46,500 bases of DNA. Source: Actinomycetaceae bacterium (GTDB lineage: Bacteria; Actinomycetota; Actinomycetes; Actinomycetales; Actinomycetaceae). This document shows, piece by piece, positions 39,543-46,500 of the stretch; the first letter of the stretch is position 1; each line of letters begins with the position of its first letter. The notes under the pieces were generated by a model. It did no database searches, was not told the origin of the DNA, and saw only the letters and a program-made list of their open reading frames with translations. Location: positions 1 through 46,500 of the forward strand of contig JAUNHH010000018.1 in the NCBI GenBank assembly GCA_030524055.1, read 5' to 3'. The position numbers and the translations under genes are program-made.

Positions 39543-40577
39543 TTATGACTGAGGAAAAATTCGCTGGAAAAAGCTGAGCCGCCTGGGTGAGGCGTAAAAC
39601 TCCATGTGTTCTCGATATTCAGATGGGCTGACTTCCCACAGTCTGGTTGCCAAATCCTCCGGCTGCGGGGTTGTAAACTCGGCAATAAAGGGCTTTGGGT
39701 CTGGATCTAAGGTCATCGTCACCATCTGCTCGTCAGGAGTGAGAACAGATCGGTAGAGCGCGTCGTCATCAGGTTTTTTCTTTGTCACGAGGGCGGATTG
39801 GCGGTGAATAGTAGTGCTCCGCCGCTGTAAAACAAGGGTGTAGTCACCATCTAACAGATGCAGCGCAGCAATGGCTTCCTTAAGTGCCGCGGGAGTAGCC
39901 GTCATCCACTCGATAGAGATATCGTCCCCGGTGAGGCGTAGAATCGTGGATTCATCGCCACATGTGCGGAATTCGAAAAGTGGAACTTCAGGGGTAGATA
40001 ATCGAGGAAAAGAATGGGTAATCCAATTGCTTGTCTCCTCTGAGACTTCGTCAATATAGCCTCCCCGAACATCCTTTTTCACTGTGCCAAGAAAAGACCT
40101 CCGCTCGTGGTTGTCAATATTTACTGTCAGGACCGTGTCAGCCCACACTCCAACCAGCGTTTCACTCAGAGTCATTGCCTGAAGCCAGGTACTTAGAGTG
40201 AAGATTCCAGATGCCTCATCCTCAACCTCAAGTACATGTACTGGTGGGTCGTCCCCCTGATTCAGGGCCGCCCCAAGCCGCCAGCATCCCTGATTTTCCC
40301 ACCAGAACTCCAGGTGTCCGTTAGTCACCTGCAATTGGTGTGGCAGCAGCGGCTGATCCTGAATGAAATCCAGGCGAGCCCCCACCAGTTCATACCATTC
40401 CCGCAGAACTCCTGGGATTCTTACCTCTAGGCGTGCTTCAGCCTGATCAATGGTCTCCGTGGACAGACCGTCGCTTTCAACGAGAGGGTCCGCATACCAG
40501 GTGGCAATACACTCTTTTAGCCACGCCCACCTGTCTAAAGACAGGAGTTCTTTTTGTCGTGCAGAGAGAGTATCCAT
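39543..40577 (-). CDS. SMI1/KNR4 (SUKH-1) domain protein
   Basis: A 344-residue protein. The N-terminal third has SUKH-1 features: LSTETIDQAEARLEVRIPGVLREWYELVGARLDF, then LQVTNGHLEFWWENQGCWRLGA and an ending FTLSTWLQAMTLSETL. The remaining two thirds are unassigned but contain two long beta-rich blocks. It starts 18 bp after the DUF4132 gene on the same strand and is probably co-transcribed. It lies convergent with and next to the PrsW-toxin operon, so an immunity or toxin-associated role is plausible but unproven. A partial motif copy (39787-39796) encodes SALVT. Confidence 0.85.
   Translation of the reverse strand: MDTLSARQKELLSLDRWAWLKECIATWYADPLVESDGLSTETIDQAEARLEVRIPGVLREWYELVGARLDFIQDQPLLPHQLQVTNGHLEFWWENQGCWRLGAALNQGDDPPVHVLEVEDEASGIFTLSTWLQAMTLSETLVGVWADTVLTVNIDNHERRSFLGTVKKDVRGGYIDEVSEETSNWITHSFPRLSTPEVPLFEFRTCGDESTILRLTGDDISIEWMTATPAALKEAIAALHLLDGDYTLVLQRRSTTIHRQSALVTKKKPDDDALYRSVLTPDEQMVTMTLDPDPKPFIAEFTTPQPEDLATRLWEVSPSEYREHMEFYASPRRLSFFQRIFPQS
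39787..39796 (+). repeat. Partial 13-bp motif inside SMI1 gene
   Basis: ACGAGGGCGG, then ATTG; the last three consensus bases differ. The coding strand encodes SALVT. Confidence 0.45.
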
Positions 40578-40595
40578 TCCTCACATCCCTTTCGG

Positions 40596-43073
40596 TCATT
40601 GAAAGCGGAGTTTCCACTGACCGTCATAGGTGCCAATATCGGCCATAGTGCAATAATCCGTATAGCATTCGGCCACTAAAACAGGGGGAACGGAATCCAA
40701 TGGGACAGGTTTTCCATACTTGTGAATCTCACAAGCAATTACCGCGCATTCTCTATCTTCCTCCGGCAAGGATGAGCCACTAAAAGTCACCACAGCCTCG
40801 TACCCAATAGAGTGGAAAGGCTTTACGTAGTCATAGAACCACCCTGCGCCAAGAACCTGGCCGCGTACATAGCCTCGTTTCTTTGCCATATTACGCAGAG
40901 CAAAAGTCGTCATCACATAGCCTGCTTTTTCCGTACACGAAGACACATTCAGCGGACAAGGTGGCAGGGTAGCGCTGAATTGATCAAATAGCGGTGAGGC
41001 ACCTTCTGTCTTTAGATGATGACGCCATTTCTCTGCCTCAACACCTGAAATCACTGCACTATGTGCCACAGAAATTTCGCAGTCCTCAGGCAAAGTCAGA
41101 GCCCCGCCCTCGTCATTGATATATGTCCCATTGCCTAAAGGACGGAAAAGGAAACGTGCAGAAGTGTCTTCGCCAAAGCCGCCTTGCGGGTGGCAGATCC
41201 ATACCAGGCGCGGCAATAGCCGCCCCATAATGGGATGCCCAGCAAAGAAAGAAAGCCACTCACTGCTCGGCCACATCCGCTGAGAACACATCGCCTCATA
41301 CAGTCGCGCAGACTGCACAGCAACGACACTTTTGACTTCACGTCGCGCACGAGTCAACGCTGTTTTCGCGGCACTTGCTTCCATAAAGTCATCTGCAGAA
41401 TTCGGCTCAGGAAGCTTCTTCACCACCGACCCGCTACTATCGCGCAGCTCGATCTTCATATCGGCCATCACCTGCGCAGTAAACTCCCGCGACCCATACG
41501 ATAAAAGCAGCCGCCCCTCCTCATCAAAACCGCCACTGAGAATAGTGCGATCTGCTAGCTCATCAGCGCTCCACCCGCGCCACCGAGCGACCTGCTCTAA
41601 TTGCGCCACTGCGCCTTCTTGGACAGTGCGCATCTTGTGGCTAGAGGCCATTTTCTGGAGGAGAGCTAAACATTCAGGCGCCCCATTTGCTGCTAACGCG
41701 GCCTGTAAGGCAAGAAGGTGAAAGCGGTGTTCCCCCTGACCGCGTTTACCTTTTCGCTCATATTCCTGAACCGTGTCAGCAAATTCTGACCCCTCCATTG
41801 CAATGGTTAATGCCAATAAGCCTTTATTTGTAATGGCATTGCCACCATACATTTCCTTCCACTTTTCCTCCGCTTGGCGAATATGCTCTACGGATTCTGA
41901 TTCCCACCGCGCCCAGTGCTGGCGTGTTTCAAAAGCGGCACACACATAATCGTGTTCTACCCACGCCTGTAAAAGATGAGTACCTAAGTGTGCTGCATCA
42001 GCGGAGTCGAGACAGTCAAGATACAGACGAAAAAGCCCATGCCCAGAAGGGTCACGTGTTTTCGCTGCTAAAACAACCCACCAGCGGACTACTGCGGCGT
42101 CAACATCCGTGCCGTCTTTCCACCGCATAGGTGGAAGATCAGCCAAGTCAAGCCAGCGTAAAGACGTCGGGACTGCCCTTTGAAGTCCCTTACGGGCTTC
42201 AGCCAGCAGCACATCAGGCTCGACATACTCCTGTACTGAACCGCCACAAGCAGCCACAGCCTGAATCATCGCCCCACGCACATTCACTGCCTTTTCTTTT
42301 GCCACCGCCTCACGTAACGCAGGTAGCGCTGAAGGATCCTGGCATTCACTGAGCCACTGGGCGCTAGCCAGCCGCTGCGTCGCATTTCCCGTCAGACCAT
42401 TAAGGGCACTGGTTAAAGCAACAGGAGATTGGTGGAAGACTCGGCGCGCTAAGGGCCGATTAACAGTAGAAGTGCCTAAAGCAATCCGCACAATATCGGG
42501 AAGGATATCCTCAGGAATAGTGGGCGCTGCCTCTAAAGCACGTAGCGCATCTGGCGCTCCCCTAATACTTGCTAAACGCTCGCGTAAGCGCTGAGGATCA
42601 GCAAATGCCCACGGCCATACCCGTTCAGGCTCATAGGTTCTCCATACCCACTCAGTGAAATATTCTTGACGTGGATAGTCGAAAGCATCGCGTATTTCCT
42701 GAATTGATCGAGGGTCTTCTTTGCTTGCGCCCACCTGCCATAAAGGATTGTATTTCCGCCGATCAGCCACACAAATCCGGAAGCGATGCACCAGGGGCAT
42801 AGGCAGGTGACGGAGTAAATACCAACCCGCATGATAATTGGAAAATGCGGCGGGAAGTTCTTTATTTTCGCCACCAACAATAGCGGTGAGAATATCAAGA
42901 TCTGTGTCGCTAATGGCAGTAAGCTCAGCGAGATTTCTCTGATCGGCCCCCTGATCAGAAGTCGTCTGACTACGTAAAGCGTCAATACGGTTGTCAATGA
43001 TTGTGCGAAGAACCTCTGACAACCCCTCGGCAGGTGGGTCCAACAGTAGAGAAGGAAAATCAGAGACGCTCAT
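40596..43073 (-). CDS. DUF4132 domain protein
   Basis: An 825-residue cytoplasmic protein. ATG 43073 has GGAAG upstream; the frame is open to 43082. The C-terminal half carries DUF4132 features: GLLALTIAMEGSEFADTVQEYERKG, VARWRGWSADELADRTI, FDEEGRLLLSYGSREFTAQV, and MWPSSEWLSFFAGHPIMGRLLPRLVWIC. The middle has helical repeat-like segments (ALTSALNGLTGNATQRLASAQWL; ALPALREAVAKE). DUF4132 proteins (MolR-like) have no settled function. It is upstream of, and probably co-transcribed with, the SMI1 gene. A full motif copy (41101-41113) encodes NDEGGA. Confidence 0.88.
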   Translation of the reverse strand: MSVSDFPSLLLDPPAEGLSEVLRTIIDNRIDALRSQTTSDQGADQRNLAELTAISDTDLDILTAIVGGENKELPAAFSNYHAGWYLLRHLPMPLVHRFRICVADRRKYNPLWQVGASKEDPRSIQEIRDAFDYPRQEYFTEWVWRTYEPERVWPWAFADPQRLRERLASIRGAPDALRALEAAPTIPEDILPDIVRIALGTSTVNRPLARRVFHQSPVALTSALNGLTGNATQRLASAQWLSECQDPSALPALREAVAKEKAVNVRGAMIQAVAACGGSVQEYVEPDVLLAEARKGLQRAVPTSLRWLDLADLPPMRWKDGTDVDAAVVRWWVVLAAKTRDPSGHGLFRLYLDCLDSADAAHLGTHLLQAWVEHDYVCAAFETRQHWARWESESVEHIRQAEEKWKEMYGGNAITNKGLLALTIAMEGSEFADTVQEYERKGKRGQGEHRFHLLALQAALAANGAPECLALLQKMASSHKMRTVQEGAVAQLEQVARWRGWSADELADRTILSGGFDEEGRLLLSYGSREFTAQVMADMKIELRDSSGSVVKKLPEPNSADDFMEASAAKTALTRARREVKSVVAVQSARLYEAMCSQRMWPSSEWLSFFAGHPIMGRLLPRLVWICHPQGGFGEDTSARFLFRPLGNGTYINDEGGALTLPEDCEISVAHSAVISGVEAEKWRHHLKTEGASPLFDQFSATLPPCPLNVSSCTEKAGYVMTTFALRNMAKKRGYVRGQVLGAGWFYDYVKPFHSIGYEAVVTFSGSSLPEEDRECAVIACEIHKYGKPVPLDSVPPVLVAECYTDYCTMADIGTYDGQWKLRFQ
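41101..41113 (-). repeat. 13-bp motif, exact, inside DUF4132 gene
   Basis: GCCCCGCCCTCGT; the minus strand reads ACGAGGGCGGGGC, preceded by TG. It encodes DEGGA on the coding strand, the same frame as in gguA. Confidence 0.7.
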
Positions 43074-43104
43074 TGCAGGCAACTTCCACAGGGCAGCATG
43101 CGGT

Positions 43105-43154
43105 TGACGAGGCTAGAAGCGCACCCATCACAAGCGCAGCCCCGGCCTCGTCAA
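43105..43154 (-). terminator. Motif-pair hairpin after rhamnosidase gene
   Basis: TTGACGAGGCT (43104-43114) faces AGCCCCGGCCTCGTCAA (43138-43154). The TTGACGAGG and GCT ends pair, with about five unmatched bases on the right arm. It lies 18 bp beyond the rhamnosidase stop on the minus strand, and before the DUF4132 start. Confidence 0.55.
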
Positions 43155-43171
43155 TGAATGACGTAATAATG

Positions 43172-45874
43172 TTACACGCGGTCACCCAGATGTGGAGCAC
43201 TCAGCTCATGGTGGCCATGACCCACCACTACAGGATCAGCTCCAGGCAATACGACTTCAGCTGTAGCCCCAACAGGAACAGTAGCCCGTACCGTCAACTG
43301 GCCACCCTCAATACGCCATTCCACCTGCGCCACACCATAAGGACTCAAGTGGGAGGCTTTTGCCCATGTCAAATTCCCACCGGGATGCGGCTCAATGCGA
43401 ATCTGCCGATACCCGGGCTCACCAGGGGCCAGCCCAGCCAACGAGCGCACCAACCATGTATCCACCGCGCCGAGGGCATAGTGATTAAAAGAGGTCATGT
43501 CCCCAGGATTAACCGACCCATCAGGCAACAGAGAATCCCACCGTTCCCACGTGGTCGTTGCCCCCATTGTCACCGCGTAGAGCCACGACGGGACCGTGCG
43601 CGTCAGTAGCAACGTATATGCCGCATCCGTATGGCCAGTAGAACTCAACGCCTCGCACAGTACAGGGGTGCCCGCAAAACCTGTCGCCACGTGCCCATCA
43701 GAATCATCAACGAGGGCGGACAGGAACTCACCCCATGCGGAGCGCTGCTCGCTAGAGGCCGCCAAATCAAAAGCAATCCCCAAAGCGTACGCAGTTTGAG
43801 AATGCGACTCCATCCGGTGATCCGCACCCACCCAGCGTTCCCGGAATGCCAGAGCAATCGCCTCAGACAACTGCCCATAATGGGCGGCCTCACCATCGAA
43901 GCCTAAAACTAGCGCCCACTGGGAAGCGATCCACGCGGAGCGAGCAAAAAATGCGGTTGCCACAAGATTCGCATCCGTCAACGCCTGCATAGGGTTATCC
44001 GGCGGAGCCGCAGGATCCAGCCAATCCCCCAACTGCAAATCACCCTCCCACAGGTGGTTTGTGCCCGCCCGAGAATCAACATAGTCCACCCACGCTTTGG
44101 CGCTATCCCACTGGTCGCGCAACACTTCTGCATCGCCTGTCGCCCGGTAAATTTCCCACGGAACAAAGGTCGCCGCATCACCCCACACTGCGGCCCCACG
44201 TGGAGGCGTCCAAAAACCACCAGGAATCACCGGCACATACCAGGGAACAATCCCATACTTTTGCTGCTCCACCCACAGGTCTGCCAGCCAGCCGCGCAGC
44301 AGGCCCCGGCAATCATGGTGGAAAAGAGCAGTCGGCGCGAAGGCCTGGATATCGCCAGTCCACCCCAAACGCTCGTCACGCTGCGGACAATCTGACGGAA
44401 TAGACACGAAATTCGATCGCATCGACCACAGGGCATTCTCATGCAGGCGCGTCACATCCGCATCTGAACAGGAAAACTCGCCCAAAGGCGTCATTTCTGT
44501 GTGAATCACACGCGCCACCACATCGTCTAAAGACAGACTTTCAGGAGCAGAAATTTCCGCATAACGGAAACCGTGAATAGTAAAAGCTGGTTCCCATTCT
44601 TCACCAGCAGGGTCGCCTCGAAGAATATAGGTATCGGTGGCGTGGGCCCCGCGCAAAGGCCGCGTCGATAACTCGCCGTTAGTTTCCAACACTTCCGCAT
44701 GACGAAGGCGAATCACCTCGCCCGCCGCGCCGCGCACACGAATCCGCAGGCGGCCCGAGAAATTCTGGCCGAAATCAAGAATATGGCGCACAGGAGCAGG
44801 GGGAGCCGCAGGATCGTCAGGCATAGGGAACGGCGAAGGTGGCTCTTCGCAGCGCGTCATTGATACCGGCGCGATTTCAGCGGTCACACGCACCGGGTCA
44901 TCCACAGGCGCGACCATCACCTCAGCAGTGGAAGGATGAGTGCGCACCTGTGCCCAGTTGGCCCCGCCACCAGCCTTAGCCCACGCCGCGTCCTCAAGGC
45001 GCGCATCGTAGCTTTCGCCCTCATAAAGGCCAGTGAAAAGAATCGGGCCAGCACCCGCAGTCCAGGAATCATCAGTGGCAAGAACTGTGCGCGAACCATC
45101 ACTGTGGGTGATTTCCAGTTGGGCAATCGCCCCCACATGCTCACCCCACAGATTGCGGTAACCGCCATCAAAACCAATATGACCACGGAACCACCCATCA
45201 GCCAGTTCACAGCCAATCGCATTGGCGCCTGAAGCCACCAGATCTGTCACGTCATAGGTGCGATACTCCAGGCGTGACTCATACACAGTCCACCCGGGGA
45301 CAAGTTCGTCAACGCCCACACGCTGCCCATTAATATGCGCCCGCACCAGCCCATGAGCCGACAAATATAAGCGCGCACAGGCCACATCCGCGGCCACCTC
45401 AAAATCACGACGCACACGCACAGGCCGCCGATCCGACTCAGGATTTTCTGGCCACGCCGGGCCAACAGGCACAGCCTGCCAATCGGCAGCCTCCAGCAGA
45501 CCCGCCTCAATAGTGAGGGGCTCGGACCAATCGCTGGTGAGATTAGCAGCGCCGTCGCTATCGCCGCCATGAACGCGGACACGAACTTGGACGCGCTCGC
45601 GGGAAGACAGGGCGGTGCCCGGCCATGGAATAAGAACAGAGTCGGCGGACTCTATGCGGTATTCAGTGCCGGAGGCAACGGTGCGATCAGGAGAAATAGG
45701 GGAGATTTCAATGTCGTAGGCATTTTGATCCCACCCTTTGGGTGCGCTGGGAAGAATCCACGAGAGACAAGGGGAGGGGTTGCCAGTGCCCAAGACATTA
45801 CCGGGAACAAAGGCATCAACACGGAGATGAGTTGGTGCAGTGAGCGGGCCAATAGGGTCGGGGACGGTAGTCAT
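43172..45874 (-). CDS. Alpha-L-rhamnosidase (glycoside hydrolase family 78)
   Basis: A 900-residue enzyme that removes alpha-L-rhamnose from oligosaccharides or glycosides. The start is ATG 45874 behind GTGGAG; the frame is open to 45934. Domain order: N-terminal beta-sandwich with PSCLSWILPSAPKGW-like start, ARLYLSAHGLVRAHINGQRVG and LVPGWTVYESRLEYRTYDVT; a concanavalin-like part with FDFGQNFSGRL-type sequence; and the (alpha/alpha)6 catalytic part with the acid region SDCPQRDERLGWTGDIQAF and WEGDLQLGDWLDP. A C-terminal beta domain follows. No signal peptide, so the substrate is imported, perhaps by the MFS protein upstream. Confidence 0.93.
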   Translation of the reverse strand: MTTVPDPIGPLTAPTHLRVDAFVPGNVLGTGNPSPCLSWILPSAPKGWDQNAYDIEISPISPDRTVASGTEYRIESADSVLIPWPGTALSSRERVQVRVRVHGGDSDGAANLTSDWSEPLTIEAGLLEAADWQAVPVGPAWPENPESDRRPVRVRRDFEVAADVACARLYLSAHGLVRAHINGQRVGVDELVPGWTVYESRLEYRTYDVTDLVASGANAIGCELADGWFRGHIGFDGGYRNLWGEHVGAIAQLEITHSDGSRTVLATDDSWTAGAGPILFTGLYEGESYDARLEDAAWAKAGGGANWAQVRTHPSTAEVMVAPVDDPVRVTAEIAPVSMTRCEEPPSPFPMPDDPAAPPAPVRHILDFGQNFSGRLRIRVRGAAGEVIRLRHAEVLETNGELSTRPLRGAHATDTYILRGDPAGEEWEPAFTIHGFRYAEISAPESLSLDDVVARVIHTEMTPLGEFSCSDADVTRLHENALWSMRSNFVSIPSDCPQRDERLGWTGDIQAFAPTALFHHDCRGLLRGWLADLWVEQQKYGIVPWYVPVIPGGFWTPPRGAAVWGDAATFVPWEIYRATGDAEVLRDQWDSAKAWVDYVDSRAGTNHLWEGDLQLGDWLDPAAPPDNPMQALTDANLVATAFFARSAWIASQWALVLGFDGEAAHYGQLSEAIALAFRERWVGADHRMESHSQTAYALGIAFDLAASSEQRSAWGEFLSALVDDSDGHVATGFAGTPVLCEALSSTGHTDAAYTLLLTRTVPSWLYAVTMGATTTWERWDSLLPDGSVNPGDMTSFNHYALGAVDTWLVRSLAGLAPGEPGYRQIRIEPHPGGNLTWAKASHLSPYGVAQVEWRIEGGQLTVRATVPVGATAEVVLPGADPVVVGHGHHELSAPHLGDRV
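43710..43719 (+). repeat. Partial 13-bp motif inside rhamnosidase gene
   Basis: ACGAGGGCGG then ACA; the coding strand encodes SALVD. Confidence 0.45.
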
Positions 45875-45901
45875 ATATCGCTCCACTAAGAAAGGGCGGG
45901 A

Positions 45902-45921
45902 ATTCCGCGACGTCGCGGAAT
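45902..45921 (-). promoter_or_regulatory. Perfect 20-bp palindrome, candidate operator of the rhamnosidase gene
   Basis: ATTCCGCGACGTCGCGGAAT reads the same on both strands. It lies 28 bp before the rhamnosidase start and 9 bp downstream of the -10 box, so it would cover the transcription start. This is a classic repressor position. No other copy was seen in the window. Confidence 0.65.
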
Positions 45922-45930
45922 GCGACTTCA

Positions 45931-45959
45931 ACAATACGAGGGTGGTGGCGTTTTGTCAG
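45931..45959 (-). promoter_or_regulatory. Promoter of the rhamnosidase gene
   Basis: On the minus strand, -35 CTGACA (45959-45954), 17-bp spacer, -10 TATTGT (45936-45931), followed by the 20-bp palindrome. The spacer includes CCACCCTCGT, a weak motif relative. Confidence 0.55.
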
Positions 45960-45990
45960 TGCATACGCCATTTTGTGGGGTTGCGGGGCA

Positions 45991-46126
45991 TTAACGAGGC
46001 CGGGGCGGCGCCTTTACGGTGCACCAGACGGTCAGAGGGCGACATTTTTGGTCGAAAACGGGTGAAAATGTCGCCCTTTGCCAGTGCGGTGTCGTGGCTG
46101 CCGAGTAGAGCGTGCCCCGCCCTCGT
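45991..46126 (-). repeat. Composite motif-arm element enclosing a 62-bp palindromic repeat
   Basis: The outer arms are TTAACGAGGCCGGGGC (45991-46006) and GCCCCGCCCTCGT (46114-46126). Read on the minus strand, this is the same arm pair (GGGC left, GGCC right, then TTAA) as at 12200 and 13928, but the spacer here is 107 bp and contains the 62-bp repeat. It lies between the MFS stop (46144) and the rhamnosidase promoter and may end MFS transcription. Confidence 0.65.
46020..46081 (+). repeat. 62-bp palindromic intergenic repeat, copy 2
   Basis: It matches the reverse complement of 16381-16442 at 51 of 62 positions without gaps. The outer 31 bases on the left differ at one position only, and most differences fall in the centre and one arm flank. 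Arms AGGGCGACA and TGTCGCCCT are kept in both. Confidence 0.7.
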
Positions 46127-46143
46127 TGATGGATGGAAGGAAA

Positions 46144-46500
46144 CTACTTGGCTTTACGGACCTTGTAGACCCCAATACCTCCGAGGAAGGCAAAGATGAT
46201 CGCAATAATGTAGATCGACTGGTAGGACTTCGTCATTGCGAAGAGGTTGCCAGCGACAATGGGCCCAAAGATTTGCCCCATGTTTGTTGCCACATTGGCA
46301 ACCCCAAGGTCGCGACCTGCTGCTGCTTTATCGGGGAGGACGTCAATGAAGAGGGCCTGGTCAATGGCCATATAGGCTCCCAGGCACAGGTTGCCAATAA
46401 GGGTGTAAGCAATGACCCCCTCGAGGGTGGGCCAGACAAGTGGAATGGCAAGTGCCACGGCGAAACCGATGGCAGTAATGGCGACGAAGGGCTTGCGGCG
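46144..46500 (-). CDS. MFS transporter, C-terminal part
   Basis: The 3' end of a membrane transporter gene that runs off the right edge; 118 residues are visible. It begins in the window with RRKPFVAITAIGFAVALAIPLVW and has helices GVIAYTLIGNLCLGAYMAIDQALFIDVLP and SIYIIAIIFAFLGGIGVY. The DQALFIDVLPDKAAAGRDLGVANVATNMGQIFGPIVAG stretch fits the sugar/sucrose-type major facilitator class. The stop is at 46144. Being upstream of the rhamnosidase on the same strand, it may import the rhamnoside; that is inference. Confidence 0.82.
   Translation of the reverse strand, partial: RRKPFVAITAIGFAVALAIPLVWPTLEGVIAYTLIGNLCLGAYMAIDQALFIDVLPDKAAAGRDLGVANVATNMGQIFGPIVAGNLFAMTKSYQSIYIIAIIFAFLGGIGVYKVRKAK

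Noticed and set aside
12200-46126. Considered the repeated 13-bp word as a CRISPR-like array
   Set aside because: Copies are kilobases apart, on both strands, without regular spacers or cas genes.

Overview
The window looks like a chromosomal segment of an actinobacterium, most likely of the Actinomyces/Schaalia type. The grounds are moderate-to-high G+C, GTG/TTG starts, a lipobox-bearing lipoprotein, a ChvE-GguA-GguB sugar transporter, and small families (DUF6881, DUF6301, SUKH) common next to actinobacterial polymorphic toxins. This placement is inference from gene content. No rRNA, tRNA, insertion sequence or CRISPR array was recognised.

Region 1 (1-10731) is the tail of an Rhs-type polymorphic toxin (Rhs core end, Hint self-cleaving domain, 118-residue variable C-terminal toxin), followed by about 17 short same-strand genes. 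Many are recognisable immunity families: three SUKH-4-like, two DUF6881, one Imm1-like. Several exist as diverged paralogues within the array (families labelled A, B and C here). With a truncated SUKH fragment and a frameshifted family-C copy, this looks like a polyimmunity array built by repeated toxin-tip/immunity replacement.

Region 2 (10732-16248) carries a serine beta-lactamase-like hydrolase, a membrane-anchored alpha/beta hydrolase, and a divergently placed polyol operon of a PfkB sugar kinase and a mannitol-1-phosphate 5-dehydrogenase-like enzyme. A 935-bp non-coding stretch with several inverted repeats follows.

Region 3 (17184-30467) is a pentose/hemicellulose utilisation locus. 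It contains a ChvE-like binding protein, dual-ATPase GguA and permease GguB, a GH3 beta-glycosidase, a TetR regulator, a GH43 beta-xylosidase/arabinofuranosidase, a second GH3 and a type-B carboxylesterase. The enzymes lack signal peptides, so they probably act on imported oligosaccharides. Both glycosidase promoters carry the same CCGATC site touching the -10 box, a plausible TetR operator. An alpha-L-rhamnosidase (GH78) and an MFS transporter at the right edge (43172-46500) extend the theme. The rhamnosidase promoter has a perfect 20-bp palindrome just downstream of its -10.

Region 4 (31161-43073) holds a parallel-beta-helix lipoprotein, then a three-gene operon: a membrane-anchored propeller-like protein, a PrsW-type intramembrane protease fused to a C-terminal PD-(D/E)XK-like nuclease, and a DUF6301-like putative immunity protein. 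Next comes an opposite-strand SMI1/KNR4 + DUF4132 pair. The PrsW fusion reads as a second, membrane-tethered polymorphic toxin system.

The most unusual signal is a 13-bp motif, ACGAGGGCGGGGC. It occurs 10 times exactly and at least 10 more times with one or a few mismatches, on both strands. In intergenic spaces it usually forms inverted pairs at gene ends, as a terminator-like hairpin. Single copies sit inside coding regions in different reading frames. This is the distribution known for DNA-uptake sequences in Pasteurellaceae and Neisseriaceae, and it is a candidate for an undescribed uptake-like or REP-like genome-marking element in an actinobacterium.
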